Source: Serendipita indica DSM 11827 (taxonomy: Eukaryota > Basidiomycota > Agaricomycetes > Sebacinales > Serendipitaceae). Taken from it: 64,000 nucleotides of DNA. The DNA lies in the NCBI GenBank assembly GCA_910890315.1, contig CAJVGD010000011.1, positions 124,001 through 188,000 on the forward strand. Direction: 5' to 3'. A program made the position numbers and the translations under genes. Shown here piece after piece: positions 39,135 through 49,909 of the stretch (position 1 is its first letter; every line of letters starts with the position of its first letter). The notes below the pieces were generated by a model. The model worked only from the letters and a program-made list of their open reading frames with translations, was not told the DNA's origin and did not search any database.

Positions 39135-39827
39135 ATGGTAAGACCGAGCCCGGAGACACGCTGTGCTCGCGCTAACGACGAGATTCAATCAGGATAACAA
39201 CGCAGGTAGCTCCCCACACCTGATTACAGTCTCAGCCGCTCACGTCGCGCGCAGAATACAAGGAGGCCTTTGCGCTTTTTGACAAAAAGGGAACGGGAAC
39301 TGTTCCACGAGAGACTCTTGGAGACTTGCTACGTGCTCTTGGGCAGAATCCAACACAGGCAGAAGTCTCAGAGATTGTGAACAAGGCGCCGCGAGAAGGT
39401 AAGCCAAGGAACCTCGTCCCGTTCCAAGAACGAGCCGTTAACGAAGATTATCTGCCACAGTTGACTACAAGACCTTCCTCAGTATTCTGAACCGTCCCGA
39501 TGGTTTCAAACCAGCAGGAACCCCAGGTCGGTGGCACACACAATAGTCACTGTGATATGGGCTGACACGAGCCCAACAGAGGAGTTTATTCGAGGATTCC
39601 AGGTCTTTGACAAGGAAGGCAACGGCTATATCGGCGCAGGCGAGCTACGATACGTTCTCACCCAGCTTGGAGAAAAGATGACAGATGAAGAAGTCGATGA
39701 GCTGCTCAAGGGTGTTCAGATTGGCGCGTACGTCTGTTTATTTGGATGCCACTGCGCGATCTCACGATACAACAGCGATGGAAACGTAAACTATGAGAGC
39801 TTTGTACGAACCATCCTCAGCCAGTAG
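39135..39827 (+). CDS. CDC4: myosin II essential light chain (Cdc4-like EF-hand protein)
   Basis: EF-hand light chain that binds IQ motifs of myosin heavy chains and is needed for the cytokinetic ring in fission yeast. Six coding exons: 39135-39137 (the ATG alone), 39193-39205 (13 nt), 39255-39398, 39461-39526, 39580-39727 and 39776-39827. They join in phase to 141 residues, the length of S. pombe Cdc4. Segments matching that protein are [22 protein letters not shown]-type [41 protein letters not shown] and [14 protein letters not shown]. The calcium loops are degenerate in part, as usual in this class. The mini-exons were inferred from splice signals (ATG|GTAAGA; CAG|GATAAC...GCAG|GTAGCT) and the phase closure. 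The probable partner heavy chain is at 52391-60164. Confidence 0.9.
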
Positions 39828-39943
39828 ATTATCGTGAGTTCAAATGGATTTATATCCGCAAATGCTGAATCTATCTAGTAAACAGAATATACAGCTGAGC
39901 TTTGGATGTCATATACAAGGGTCAGATCTGTGAAAGGAATCAA

Positions 39944-42900
39944 TCAGGACGATTCTCGAGGCGGGGAGTCAGGCCATTCTATAGGCTCTTCATCGTCCTC
40001 CATATGACCAGCGTCTTGCGTCTCCTCTGGTTCCTCGACCAATTGGGTTTCCTCTGGTGCACCGTCTTCTGTTTCTAGTGGCTGAACATTACTCGTATCA
40101 GCTTCATTCGGCGAAGCCTTCTTTGGCTTTGTCACGTTCTTCTCCGTCGTCACAGGTTTCGGCAAGCCGAACAGAGTGGTCTGCTTGGGAGCTTTCTTAT
40201 CTCCTTTGCTCCCTTGTAAAGATTCAGACAAAACTGCTCATCTCCACTAGTTCGCTTACCAGATTTCGACGGTCCAGCAGCCTCTGCTGCGTCTACCTTT
40301 TCGAAGAACGAACCGCTCTTGGCAATTGACTGGTTCGAGACGCGAGTCCTCGCAAATGGATTTGGCTTCGCATTAGACGGGACCGCGCTCGCCAATTTGC
40401 GAGACATGGGTGCATCGGCGGAATTGGATGCAGCACTCGTCCCCTGTGTTCCCGTCTTTTGCTTCTTTGGCGCAGATGTCATCTCTTCGTCTTCATCTAT
40501 TCTCTTGCGCTTGTTTTCGACTGGTGGCGAAGAAGAAGCAGCCCGTCCAGTGTCCTGGTCGTTCGCATTGTACTGACTGGAGTCCAGGTCACCCGAATTC
40601 GTACGTGTCTTTTCTAATCTTGCGAAAGGATTGCTTTGATCTGGTTTTTTGGCGAAGACGTTGTGACTGTAGCTTGGAATGGCGTTGGCCAACGAACGCT
40701 TTGGAAGGATGGGTGGTGGTCGAAAATCTTGCGGTGCACCGCCCATTCTGTTACCCAAAAGGTGACCAAGGACGTCACCAGATGGTGGTATTGGGCCTAC
40801 TCCTCGAGCCCATGCCCTGCGCTCGTTCATTTCATCTACAGGGTCCTCGTTCTCTTCCCTCCATGCCTTCCACGTCTTGATCTTGTCAACTAATCCAACA
40901 AGATGATAGTATTCCGCGAGTTTGGCGGCAGTATCGAGTGAGTTGATCTGGTTCAAGAGATGCACTAGGTCGTTTGCTCGTTGCAAATGTCTATCCTTGA
41001 TGGCAAGCTGAAGAAGTTTGATAATATCCTTGTCCATAGCGACTTCTTTCTCTGCTATTTCTTCCGAGGCCAGCTCGCGACCCAGAGTGTCTCGCATCCA
41101 CCCGAGTAATATTCCTTCTCGCACCAATCTGTTACCGAGTCAGAAACGCATTTTAAGAATAATATTTGCGTACTTTTCTTCTGAGGTGACGGTCTGGGGT
41201 TGTTCTGTGGATAGCAGTGGTATCTGTAGCTCAATCTCCTGTACCAAGGGTCTTGGGAAGCCAGGATACTCGGCACGACCCTTCAAAATGAGACACATGA
41301 ACGTCGTTCCTGAAAGGCCGATAGGCCAATATGTCTCCTCTTTGCCAACACGTCTTGCTAGCGTGTTTGTATCAAGCAAAGGAACCCAGCGGCCTTGCCT
41401 TGGACGACGGAAACGATCAAGAACGAAGAGCACACCAGTGGAATCATAGATAGCAGGCGCCTGGGAAAAGGTGAATGGTATGTCCGGATGTTGGAGCATC
41501 TTACCCCTTCTTGGGAGATCCCGATCCATTTGAGGGTCTTTCCCTTTGGTAGCGGTAGTTGACCGTCTTGCACGGCCTCGAACCGGTCGAGCGAAATGAT
41601 AGAATAACGAAGATTTTGGCACCCTACCGTAGTGGCTCAGAAAAGTCGCTTTAGGGCGTCAGCACGTACCATCCAAGCTTGTCCCTCCCTCGCGATGCAC
41701 GACAAACACCCATTCGTCTCCAGCAACAAGAGACACAAGATCTCCACCCATTGCCCATATGTAAGTCTGGATACCGCTTCCTTTGAAGAAGCGCAGGTAT
41801 CCGCGACTAGTGGCGGCGACGACGTGACCTGCGCCATCATCTTCCGTTTGCTCCTCTGATCCACGTTGCTTGTACGAGTATCGACCGGGAATACCCCCAG
41901 CCGCAATAGCAATTATGTCTTCACCGTGAGGGAGTTCAATCTTCCACTCCCCAGCACTTCCCCAAGTGGAATAGGGCTGATACATGAGCTGGGAGGGCTC
42001 GGATTTTTCCGAGGGACGAGCGTACGCAATGCCGCGCGTCCCTAGAGAAGCCAGAGTAAAATGTGAGTGGTCAGTGAAATGGTGAGAGTTGTAGGTCGAG
42101 CGGTCGTGAAATTCAACGTTGATGATCTGATGAGCATCCTGATCTGTCACTTCTATGACACCAATGCTGTTGTAAGCTGCAAGGTAATTAGCATAGTAAC
42201 AAATTGAGGGTAGGCACCTACCTAGATAGCCTTTCCGATCTCTCAAGGGAGTTGCACCAGGTTGGAAAGCGAGCTGCGCCTTTGTAACGGATACTAAGAC
42301 CTATTAGCACCCTTTCAGCCACCAAAACTCTAGCACACCAATTTCCCGAGCATAGCTCTTCTCCTTGTCTCTGCTTGTCTCGGTCGTTACTCCGCCAGCA
42401 CCAGCCATGTCGTCAATGATCCAATCCTCTTCAAGATCTTCCCCGAAATCTTCCTCCATATCTCCAAACATTGGTGTCTTTTCTCTCCGCACTTGCTTTG
42501 CTGTTCGCTCGACAAAAGGCGCGGGCTGGCCATCGGGGATAGGGTTAACCCAGCGATATAAGTTGCCCTGGGTATCTCCCCATACGAGTATATTTTGTGT
42601 GGGAGAAAACAGCAGTTGATTGATGTGTGTTTGACTGTCGATTTGATGACTACATACAATAAGTGGCAGGACTAGAACAGCAACTCAAGCTTACCGGAAC
42701 ATGACCCGACGGATCTGAGTAGACCAGATGAGTACGCCATCTTTGCTTGCAGATGCGAGATACAATCCATTTGGAGAAATGGCCAATGCAGTGATTTCCT
42801 GTAGGACGAATGAGACTGGAAATATGTATAAGAGAGTGGACTCACGGACGATATTTCATCCGAAGACGGAAGAGTGCCACTTTTTGCCCATGTATCACGG

Positions 42901-43719
42901 GACACGGCAACAATTTCGTGTGTTCTTGTGGCGACGAAGAAGACTTTGCCACTGGGATGCCAGACGGCAGAACAGTCATTGGAGAAGCTTGAAGCTTCTG
43001 GATCTGCGTATGGGACCAGCCCGTCGATCGTTTTCACGAGGATGGCATTGTCTCCCGATGTATCCCATACGAGGATTCTGCCATCTTGGCCACAGGTTGT
43101 CTGCATTTATGTGAGCTCTGAATACATGTCAAAGTCATACACATACAAGAAACGAGGACGAGGGATGCCATGTTGCTTTGCGGACGCCATTCTTATGCCC
43201 AGTCAACGTTTGAACCTTTGTAATGTCATCGAGATCGATAATTTTGACATCCAAATCGCTATAAACGCGTCATGAATGCATACTCGTATCGCGAACGAGG
43301 CGTACTTACTCTGAAGCGACCGCGATGCGCGGCTTGTTGGGATCCAGGGCGACGCAGCGCCGCGCAACCGCATTCCCCGACATGATTAGATCCTGAAACC
43401 GATTTGTAGCCACGCTATACTTGCGAACGGAGCTGTCCTGGCTGGCCGTGATCCACATCGTGTCGGTGGCAGCTACGCTCGACAGGGCCTCGTCAGATTC
43501 ATTTGACGCAGCAATTTCTGGGTCCTTTTCCTCTTCCATATTCCAAACACGCGCGACACAGTCGCCACCGCCAGTGTAGAGCAACCTGCGGGGACGAAGA
43601 CGATGAGGATGAGCTCGTTTCGCGCCAAAGACGCGTCAAACATACTTTCCATCTGGTGAAAATGCAAGAGCGACGGGTCCTGGGCCGTGATGCGCAACGT
43701 TTAGCAAAATGTTGGCCAT
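39944..43719 (-). CDS. CTF4: DNA replication factor Ctf4/Mcl1 (WDHD1, AND-1)
   Basis: Replisome hub that joins the CMG helicase to DNA polymerase alpha and supports sister-chromatid cohesion. The start MANILLNVAHHGPGPVALAF is at 43719. N-terminal WD40 repeats follow (MLYTGGGDCVARVW; VQTLTGHKNGVRKATWHP; CGQDGRILVWDTSGD; LAISPNGLYLASASKDGVLI). Next is an acidic linker (MEEDFGEDLEEDW), then the SepB-type beta-propeller region (DGAGHVVAATSRGYLRFF; STGVLFVLDRFRRPRQGRW), and a helical region (LLQLAIKDRHLQRANDLVHL). The C-terminal ~250 residues are disordered, Lys/Ser/Pro-rich and acidic at the end. No HMG box is seen, unlike animal WDHD1. A KQTTLFGLPKP peptide near 40155-40190 recalls PCNA-binding motifs. 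About ten introns; checked junctions keep phase. Confidence 0.88.
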
Positions 43720-43753
43720 TGTCGCAGAGTTGCAACCTTGGACTCTGACCGAG
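43720..43753. promoter_or_regulatory. 34-bp divergent spacer, CTF4 / uS4m
   Basis: Start codons of the opposed genes are 34 bp apart. An upstream in-frame ATG of the right-hand gene (43709) would even overlap the CTF4 coding start. Confidence 0.55.
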
Positions 43754-44938
43754 ATGCGCTATGAAAACGTGTACAGGACGTCGCGGGCTCTTCCACGGAT
43801 GAGCTGGGCAGGGATTAATCTCTACAATCTCTGGGCACGGTCACTGGGACCTGCGTCGGGACACGACGAGACGACGTTCAAGCGTACATTCTTGACGCTC
43901 TTCCAGCAGCGATGGAAGGCCAAACGGCTGGTCAGAGGGTATCATGGAGACTATATAGGAGAGAAAAAGTTTAAAAAGTGGTATCTGCCAGAGCTCATCC
44001 CGGATGTTCGACCAAAACGACCGCTGGGCCTCTCGCGCACCATTGAATCGCTGCGTATAGCGAACCGTACGAGAGAAGCCGCTCATATGGAGAGAAAGGC
44101 AAAGAAAGAGGATGAAGAGCTCGCCAGTGCACCCGTCGGAAGCCTCATGTTTATCGAGGTCGAAAAGCGAATAGACACCATCGTCTTTCGCTCATGCCTC
44201 GCGACGAGCGTATACCAAGCACGACATCTTGTCCTTACTGGTAAAGTCAAGCTTAATGGTGTTGTGGTGAGTTGGTCCTGGTCGTTTGTTGCAAACCTTT
44301 TTTGGCTCACATCGGGCTAGTGCAAACAACCTTCAAAACGCTTGGAACCTGGAGATATGATTTCTGTTGATCCCAACTCTATATCCTTTCTGAAGCCGTC
44401 GCTCGCAACGCCAGCTACAACACCAACCCTCGAAACCGTTGAAGAGGTTCCTGAACAAGAAGGAGCGGAAGCCTCTTCAGAAACTACGACAGGGGATGTT
44501 GAAGGTGCTGCAGAGACCAGCGCCACAGCCGCGGAGACGGATGTATCCGCGAACGATGCCGCTCCTACGAATACCGCAAACGAAGAGCCAAAAGAGAGCA
44601 AGTATCGTCGTAAACAAGAGGAAAAGGCACTGAAGTCGACCGATACGCTGGGTTATCACCTCGACTTGCCGGATTACGCCGCGCCGTTCCTATTTATCCC
44701 CGCATATCTCGAGGTGTCCTTCGTGACGTGCTCGGCGGTATACGTTCGGCACCCGACGGCACGAAAGGGATACTCGGAACTGCCGACACCGTACGATGCA
44801 GATGGAGAGGTGATGCGACTTGCGTGGGAGTGGTATGTCAAAGTCCGACCACGGATGCGCGGAAAGCTCCAGCGCGAGACGGGTCCTCATGGAATGAAAC
44901 GGCCGGATCCATACTGGTCACAGTACCAGTCGAGTTGA
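43754..44938 (+). CDS. NAM9: mitochondrial small-subunit ribosomal protein uS4m
   Basis: Mitochondrial ribosomal protein of the S4 family (yeast Nam9), part of the 5' domain of the small subunit. Two exons, 43754-44266 and 44321-44938, join in phase to 376 residues. The N-terminus [20 protein letters not shown] and [10 protein letters not shown] is typical of fungal Nam9. The S4 RNA-binding domain is [20 protein letters not shown] followed by [19 protein letters not shown]. An Ala/Thr/Glu-rich insert of ~90 residues splits the domain from the C-terminal block ([31 protein letters not shown]). I preferred the ATG at 43754 over 43709, which overlaps CTF4 and adds 15 unlike residues. Confidence 0.9.
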
Positions 44939-45847
44939 TCGAGCCGTCCCGGGCCCATATGCCACCCTTGGCTTTTCCCCCGTCCCATTCGTGTTGGATA
45001 CTAGTTCGGAATTCAATGGTCGTTGCATCTAATTTACATGATCTTCATCTACCGCATGGGGGCCAATGTCGATAACCCCGCGATTACAGGAGCGTGCGAT
45101 GACCCCGCAGGAGGGGGTGGCGAATACCTGATTTAGACTTGCAAGATCGATGGGGACACAAGCTTTCTGGGGATGGGAAGAGCGGTTGTTTGAATAAGAG
45201 ATCTGCCAGAGCGAGTGCTGTCGGTCGCTTCTCGTGATGGACGGATGCGTGAGCAATTCGGGATAACCAGAGGGATCAAAAGGACGCGCTCAGGGCTGTA
45301 GTGGGTCTCCTTGAACGTGCGAGAGAAACTGATTCCGACGAGGTGCCTCTTTCCGAGTGTTGGCGGGGCCGGCGGCGGAAAACTAGGGATATCCAAAGAG
45401 GAGCCATTCGGAACAGTGGGAGCTATTTGTTTCCCATGGTTGTCACGAGTACCGGTCCGCAGGGGGAACTACACTTCAGGAACTAGTTGCAGGAAGGGTG
45501 TCTTACCGAGTTCCCAAACAGGATACGAAATACGAACCGGGAAAGAGCGACGCAGCCGGTCATCAACCACGACATAGAGTACCGGCAAAACAAGAGGAAG
45601 AATTGAAAGAGTGGAATGGCCCAAGGATTCAAGTGGCCACGGCCGAGATGGCGGCGAGGTTCTGTGCTGTAAATGTACGATAATCAGGTGAAATCGTAGG
45701 AGTTATTTTGTGTGGAATGCTTGGGGAAATTGACCGATTGGCGGAAACCGGACGTGGTCATTTGCGGACTTACCCCGCAACAAAGTCAGCCTTCGACTTT
45801 GGACCGTACGCTACTAACCACCGTTGCCGAAAAATTTCTCGCATAAT
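44939..45847. other. intergenic, no supported gene
   Basis: 909 bp between two rightward genes: 3' UTR of uS4m and the promoter of the next gene. Several short frames exist on both strands without recognisable domains. No repeats or RNA genes were seen. Confidence 0.45.
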
Positions 45848-47706
45848 ATGGAAGACGGCGACGAGAGCCATTTCCTGGGTGATCCAAAGCTGGTACTCGC
45901 TGCAACAACGTTGCTCGTCGCTGCGGGCGTTGGGACTTGGAAAGTGCTTTCGCCCGCACTCGCCGCTGCCCGCCACGACGCTCGCCAGCGTGTAGACAGC
46001 CTGCTAGGTACTACTTTAGCCTCTGAGCTAGCTGATCGAGCGACCAGTGCAGCGGACAAAAAGGGCAAGCGGTCCAAGGAGCGTCGCAAGAGAAATGGTC
46101 CGCCCAAAGTCTCCAAAGCAGCGCTCAATGCCGCCTCCCAGTCCTCCAAAAGAGTTGTTCGTCAACTTTCTGCACTTTCTACACCTCGAACTCGCCCCCA
46201 TTCGTCGTCAATCTCTGGCATGACCGAGTCTGTCCCCGAAACCGACCCAGGAGTGGCGCTCCAGCCACTGGTAGATGATCACACTCCCTCCAGGGATGCT
46301 GCACTGCATGAGATGGACAAGACGGTCGCGCCCGAAAATATTGCCCTCCCGCCGTCACCAATAGCTAGCAGGCCCCAATCTCCCCTACTCCTCCCAAGCT
46401 CGTCTGCAAGCGAGAGCAGCTCTGGAACACCACTCACCCCAGCGTCTATGGCTGCTTCGAATGCCTCGCTGCCCCCCCTTGCAGAGGAGGGTACCCATCA
46501 TGCTTGGCACTGGGCCGCGCACCAACCGCCGACAAAGGGATCAACGTCGACGCCTCAACGAGGTCGCAAGGCCCATGTGCGTCGCAAGGACGCCAGCGTG
46601 GAGGCGGAACCAAGCGTGGCCACCTTTCCGACACTCAATACACTCCCGCCCCCCAACACGCCTCTAGAGGTCCAGATCGAGTTTATGCGCAACCAGGTCG
46701 AATCGTACCGTGCACAGGAAGAGTCGACGAGGATGCGTGAAGAGGCGCTCTTGATCGACCTCGAACGTCTGCGTGCCGAGTCTGAGCAATCTCGCCAGGA
46801 CGTCTCGCGGCTCCAGTGGCAGCTCAATGACATGGCCCAGCGAGAGGAACGGGTACGCATAACCCTTATGTTATACCAAATAAACTAATCCTCCCACAGC
46901 TCCTCAGCCAAGTAAATGCGCTCACCATGCAGCTCCATCAGGCCAGGGGTGGCCAACCTCCTCCAGCCATGCCAGTCGGCATCCCTGTCCCACTGTACCA
47001 ACCGCAGCCAATTCCATACCCTCAGATATCGCCCGGTCATCTTGGATTCTACTCGCCACATGGCCATCCATATGCAAACGGCTCGCCAATGCATGCACCG
47101 TTGACGCCAACCAGTCTCGTTTCCCCTACTCAGATGCATCCTCTCATGGCCATTCCTCCCTTTCCGGTTCCCATGCATGCCCCAGTCCCAACTTCAGGAA
47201 CTCCACTCGACACGTTCAATGGAGGCAGCCGCAGTAGTCTCCAGAACCGGACAAACGACGACGCAACGAGTGATGCCGACGGTGAACCGATTAGCTTTGG
47301 ACTCATGGAGGCCATCTTCAAGCGGCCACAGAGTTATGCCGCAAGCCAAGGGAGCGGCAGCGCACGATCGGCACGTTCGCCATCGAATTCCCTCTCCCCC
47401 AGCTCGGATGCACGACCTATTCACGCAAGCAGGAGTCCTAGCGTCGCTGGCAAGAGTATTGATCATGACTATCCGGCTGCTATGGGACACGTAGGCACGG
47501 ACAAGGCGGAAGCAGACGATTCCTCCCGACATGACGACAGTACCCGCGGAGCGCAGGAGACGGTTGCGTGTGATAGAGATGATCGCACGCCCGGTCATGA
47601 TACTTTCCAACCTTCCAAGCTAGGTATGGATACCCGCCCATTGACGCCGCCCTCGACGGACGAGGCGGACGATACGCGTGGACGTGGTGTGGACATTTAC
47701 TATTAG
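45848..47706 (+). CDS. uncharacterised protein with N-terminal membrane anchor and coiled coil
   Basis: I do not recognise the family. Two exons (45848-46852, 46900-47706) join in phase to 603 residues from the ATG at 45848 (MEDGDESHFLGDP). A single hydrophobic segment, LVLAATTLLVAAGVGTW, lies at about residues 15-31, followed by a basic stretch (KKGKRSKERRKRNG), as in tail-out or single-span organelle proteins. After a Ser/Pro-rich linker comes a ~70-residue coiled coil (VQIEFMRNQVESYRAQEEST to SRLQWQLNDMAQREER). The second exon is Pro/His/Tyr-rich, with repeated SP sites in the final third. Composition suggests a fungal scaffold of a membrane, but no function can be named. Confidence 0.7.
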
Positions 47707-48109
47707 CTTGCCAGCGCACCTTCAGCACCTTATCCTTATGGCTTTAGAAGACTTATTGCATCCACCCAATCGACTCTCACTGTTTATTACTCGTATATCC
47801 CCGCCTATCCGTCTCAGTCGCATCCTCGCATCCCTTTATGTCAGTACAAAGACCTCGAACCCTTGGAAACCAGGGTTTCACACCTACATGTGACAGGCAT
47901 TGCAGGCATGTTACTTTTGTCGCATGCAGGTCCCCACCACGATTACCACATCCCTCTTCATGGTCCGTTTGTGCGCATCTCAGACGCGTGCTCAGATTGC
48001 AAAGAAACACGTAGTGACTACTTGTATGTAGCTCGTCCAACATTGTCCCGTCTAGCTTTGGTATACAAGAAACATGTTCTATGTACGATTGATTTCGTCG
48101 AGTGAGCGA
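47707..48109. other. intergenic between convergent genes
   Basis: 403 bp of 3' sequence for the coiled-coil gene and the glycosyltransferase gene. No gene, repeat or RNA was seen. Confidence 0.45.
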
Positions 48110-49298
48110 TTAAACCTTGGGTCCAACCAGGCTCTCCAACAAGGCGACATCGTCCTTTCTACCTGACTCTTCGAGGGTGGAGATGAGGCTGTCATAAAAC
48201 TTCCACCACCAGCGTTTGGGTTCTTCATACGACGGATCGTCGGTCGGCCGGTCGAACCACGGTTTATCGGACAGAATGTAGTGAATGGCGCGAATCTCGT
48301 CGTCCTTCCAAAATGAAGAATGGATATACCTGACTGTAATGTAAACCACGCGCTTCTAGTACAAGAATGTGGACTGACCTGAGCGTTTTGAGCGCGTTAT
48401 AATAGTACGGCAATGGCATCCACTGGTCGCCGAGCTCTTCCTTGGTAATCTCTCCCCATCCTTCGGGTGCCTCACCGCCGCCTCCGAAAAAGGTCCCGAT
48501 CAAGTCTTGATCACAAAACTTCCAGGTGTGAACGAGAGGAGACGTGTCGAGCATCTTTTTCATCCTGTTGAATAACTCGACCGAGGGACGGCATAAGAAC
48601 ATTCCTGAGTTGAGGAGATGGTATGGTCGAGGGACAGGGGTGTTTGGTTGGAGTGGCTGGGTGCTGAGGCAGTCTGGATAGTTGGCTTGAGAGTATCCAC
48701 AGTTTTCAGGTACCCTGTATCATTCAAGTCTTGCTCGCCTTTAAGGGGGACTCGTACGTACCAGTCCTTTGGATAGTGTGGAATTTTGCGAGGGTTGCAC
48801 GCACATGCATGAACAGCCGCGACTTGATTTGAGGTAATGGGCAGATCGAATATCTCGTCCATGTTCCTTCGCACGATCATGTCCGAATCGAGGAAGACGA
48901 CTTTCTGGAGCGGGCCATCAACGATCGCGGGAATCATGATCACCCTCTAACTGACCTCGAATTGTTCGAGCGCAAATACTCTGATAGACCCGTTAGATCA
49001 TATTTCTTGAGAGTAGGGGGAGAGATATGGCCTACCTGACTTTGGTCCAGATGTCGGTAAATCGAGCCTCGGTCTTGGATGGATCAAAGCGAGAGGCCGG
49101 AAGGATCAGCAGGTCTACAGTCACAAGCTCGATTCCAAATCTTTTCAACGTCTCTTGTGCATCCTGCGGGAGCGTATCTGTGACCGCCACCACAAAGGGG
49201 TATTTTGGTTTGGTGGCCATCAGGGAATGATACAACACGAGCGTCCCAGCTAGGTACGACGTTCGAGAGAGCAGAGTCATATAAGCCCTGGAACCCAT
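48110..49298 (-). CDS. glycosyltransferase family 8 (glycogenin / galactinol synthase-like)
   Basis: Retaining glycosyltransferase of family GT8 with a GT-A fold. The start at 49298 (MGSRAYMTLLSRTSYLAGT) opens directly into the fold, with no signal peptide, so it is probably cytosolic. The nucleotide-sugar domain reads KYPFVVAVTDTLPQDAQETL, then TKVRVFALEQFEKVVFLDSD across two introns. The DSD is the metal-binding D-x-D motif. Further family blocks are LLNSGMFLCRPSVELFNRM, DQDLIGTFF, WMPLPYYYNALKTLRYIHSS, and KPWFDRP. About 310 residues in five exons; the ALKTLR|YIHSS junction uses GTCAGT and the second of two nearby CAG acceptors. The short length without a glycogenin C-terminal glycogen-synthase-binding tail favours a GT8 other than true glycogenin. 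Acceptor unknown. Confidence 0.82.
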
Positions 49299-49487
49299 GG
49301 CGGAATGGCAAAAGGCAAAAGGGCAGTCGGTGGACGAGAGAGCGTTGAGAGTACCACCCAAGTCCTCACAAATGACCGGAATATACATTCAATGTTGTCA
49401 TTTTCAATGTTTTGAAATATCGAGATTGCACACGGATGTGGTAGACAGCAACTTGGATCCAACGCCGTCTCGACGAATTGTAAAGCA
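49299..49487. promoter_or_regulatory. divergent promoter, GT8 / complex I 12-kDa subunit
   Basis: 189 bp between opposed start codons (49298 and 49488). No element recognised. Confidence 0.4.
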
Positions 49488-49857
49488 ATGGTCAAGACTG
49501 ACTCGCTGAACCCATCAATCGACGAAATACGAGGTTGGACTATTTTCACCTAATTTGGTCAGGCTAGATTGCTCACAAAGGCGTGTAAAACAGCCAAACT
49601 CGAGGCTCGTGACAAGGCCGTCCGCGAGTCATGGGTCAACGCGATGGAAGCTCGTCTTGTTGGTGAAGAATTGGCCAAATGCAAGAAAGGGGAAGGTGTC
49701 AACGCTCACCTGCACTGTAAATACCTCGCCGACCTTTACCTTGAGCTTCTCAAGAATGCGCCTGTATGCAATGCAACCAATTTGTTTATATGAAAAAAGC
49801 TGACTCTTTCGCCAGGTTAAAGGGTTCAAGCAGATGGAATTGCCCAAGAGCAAATAG
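49488..49857 (+). CDS. NADH:ubiquinone oxidoreductase 12-kDa subunit (NDUFB10-like)
   Basis: Small accessory subunit on the membrane arm of mitochondrial complex I. Exon 49563-49763 encodes ARLLTKACKTAKLEARDKAV then RESWVNAMEARLVGEELAKC and GVNAHLHCKYLADLYLELL; exon 49816-49857 ends VKGFKQMELPKSK. The RESWV-x-AMEARLV-x-EEL-x-KC stretch and the spaced Cys are the family signature as I know it from fungi. The only model that keeps the frame with canonical splice sites uses a first coding exon consisting of the ATG at 49488-49490, spliced through a 72-nt intron (ATG|GTCAAG to TCAG). Reading further to the GTTGGA donor at 49534 gives a frameshift. The result is 81 residues. The start exon is therefore inference; the rest is firm. 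Confidence 0.7.
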
Positions 49858-49909
49858 CGGTCATATATTATAGAACTAGACTATGTTCGACAGTCAATAC
49901 AAGTCTCGT

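Noticed and set aside
49491-49533. Longer first exon of the complex I 12-kDa gene (MVKTDSLNPSIDEIR)
   Set aside because: The GTTGGA donor at 49534 joins the next exon out of frame and gives a stop; the ATG-only exon keeps the frame.
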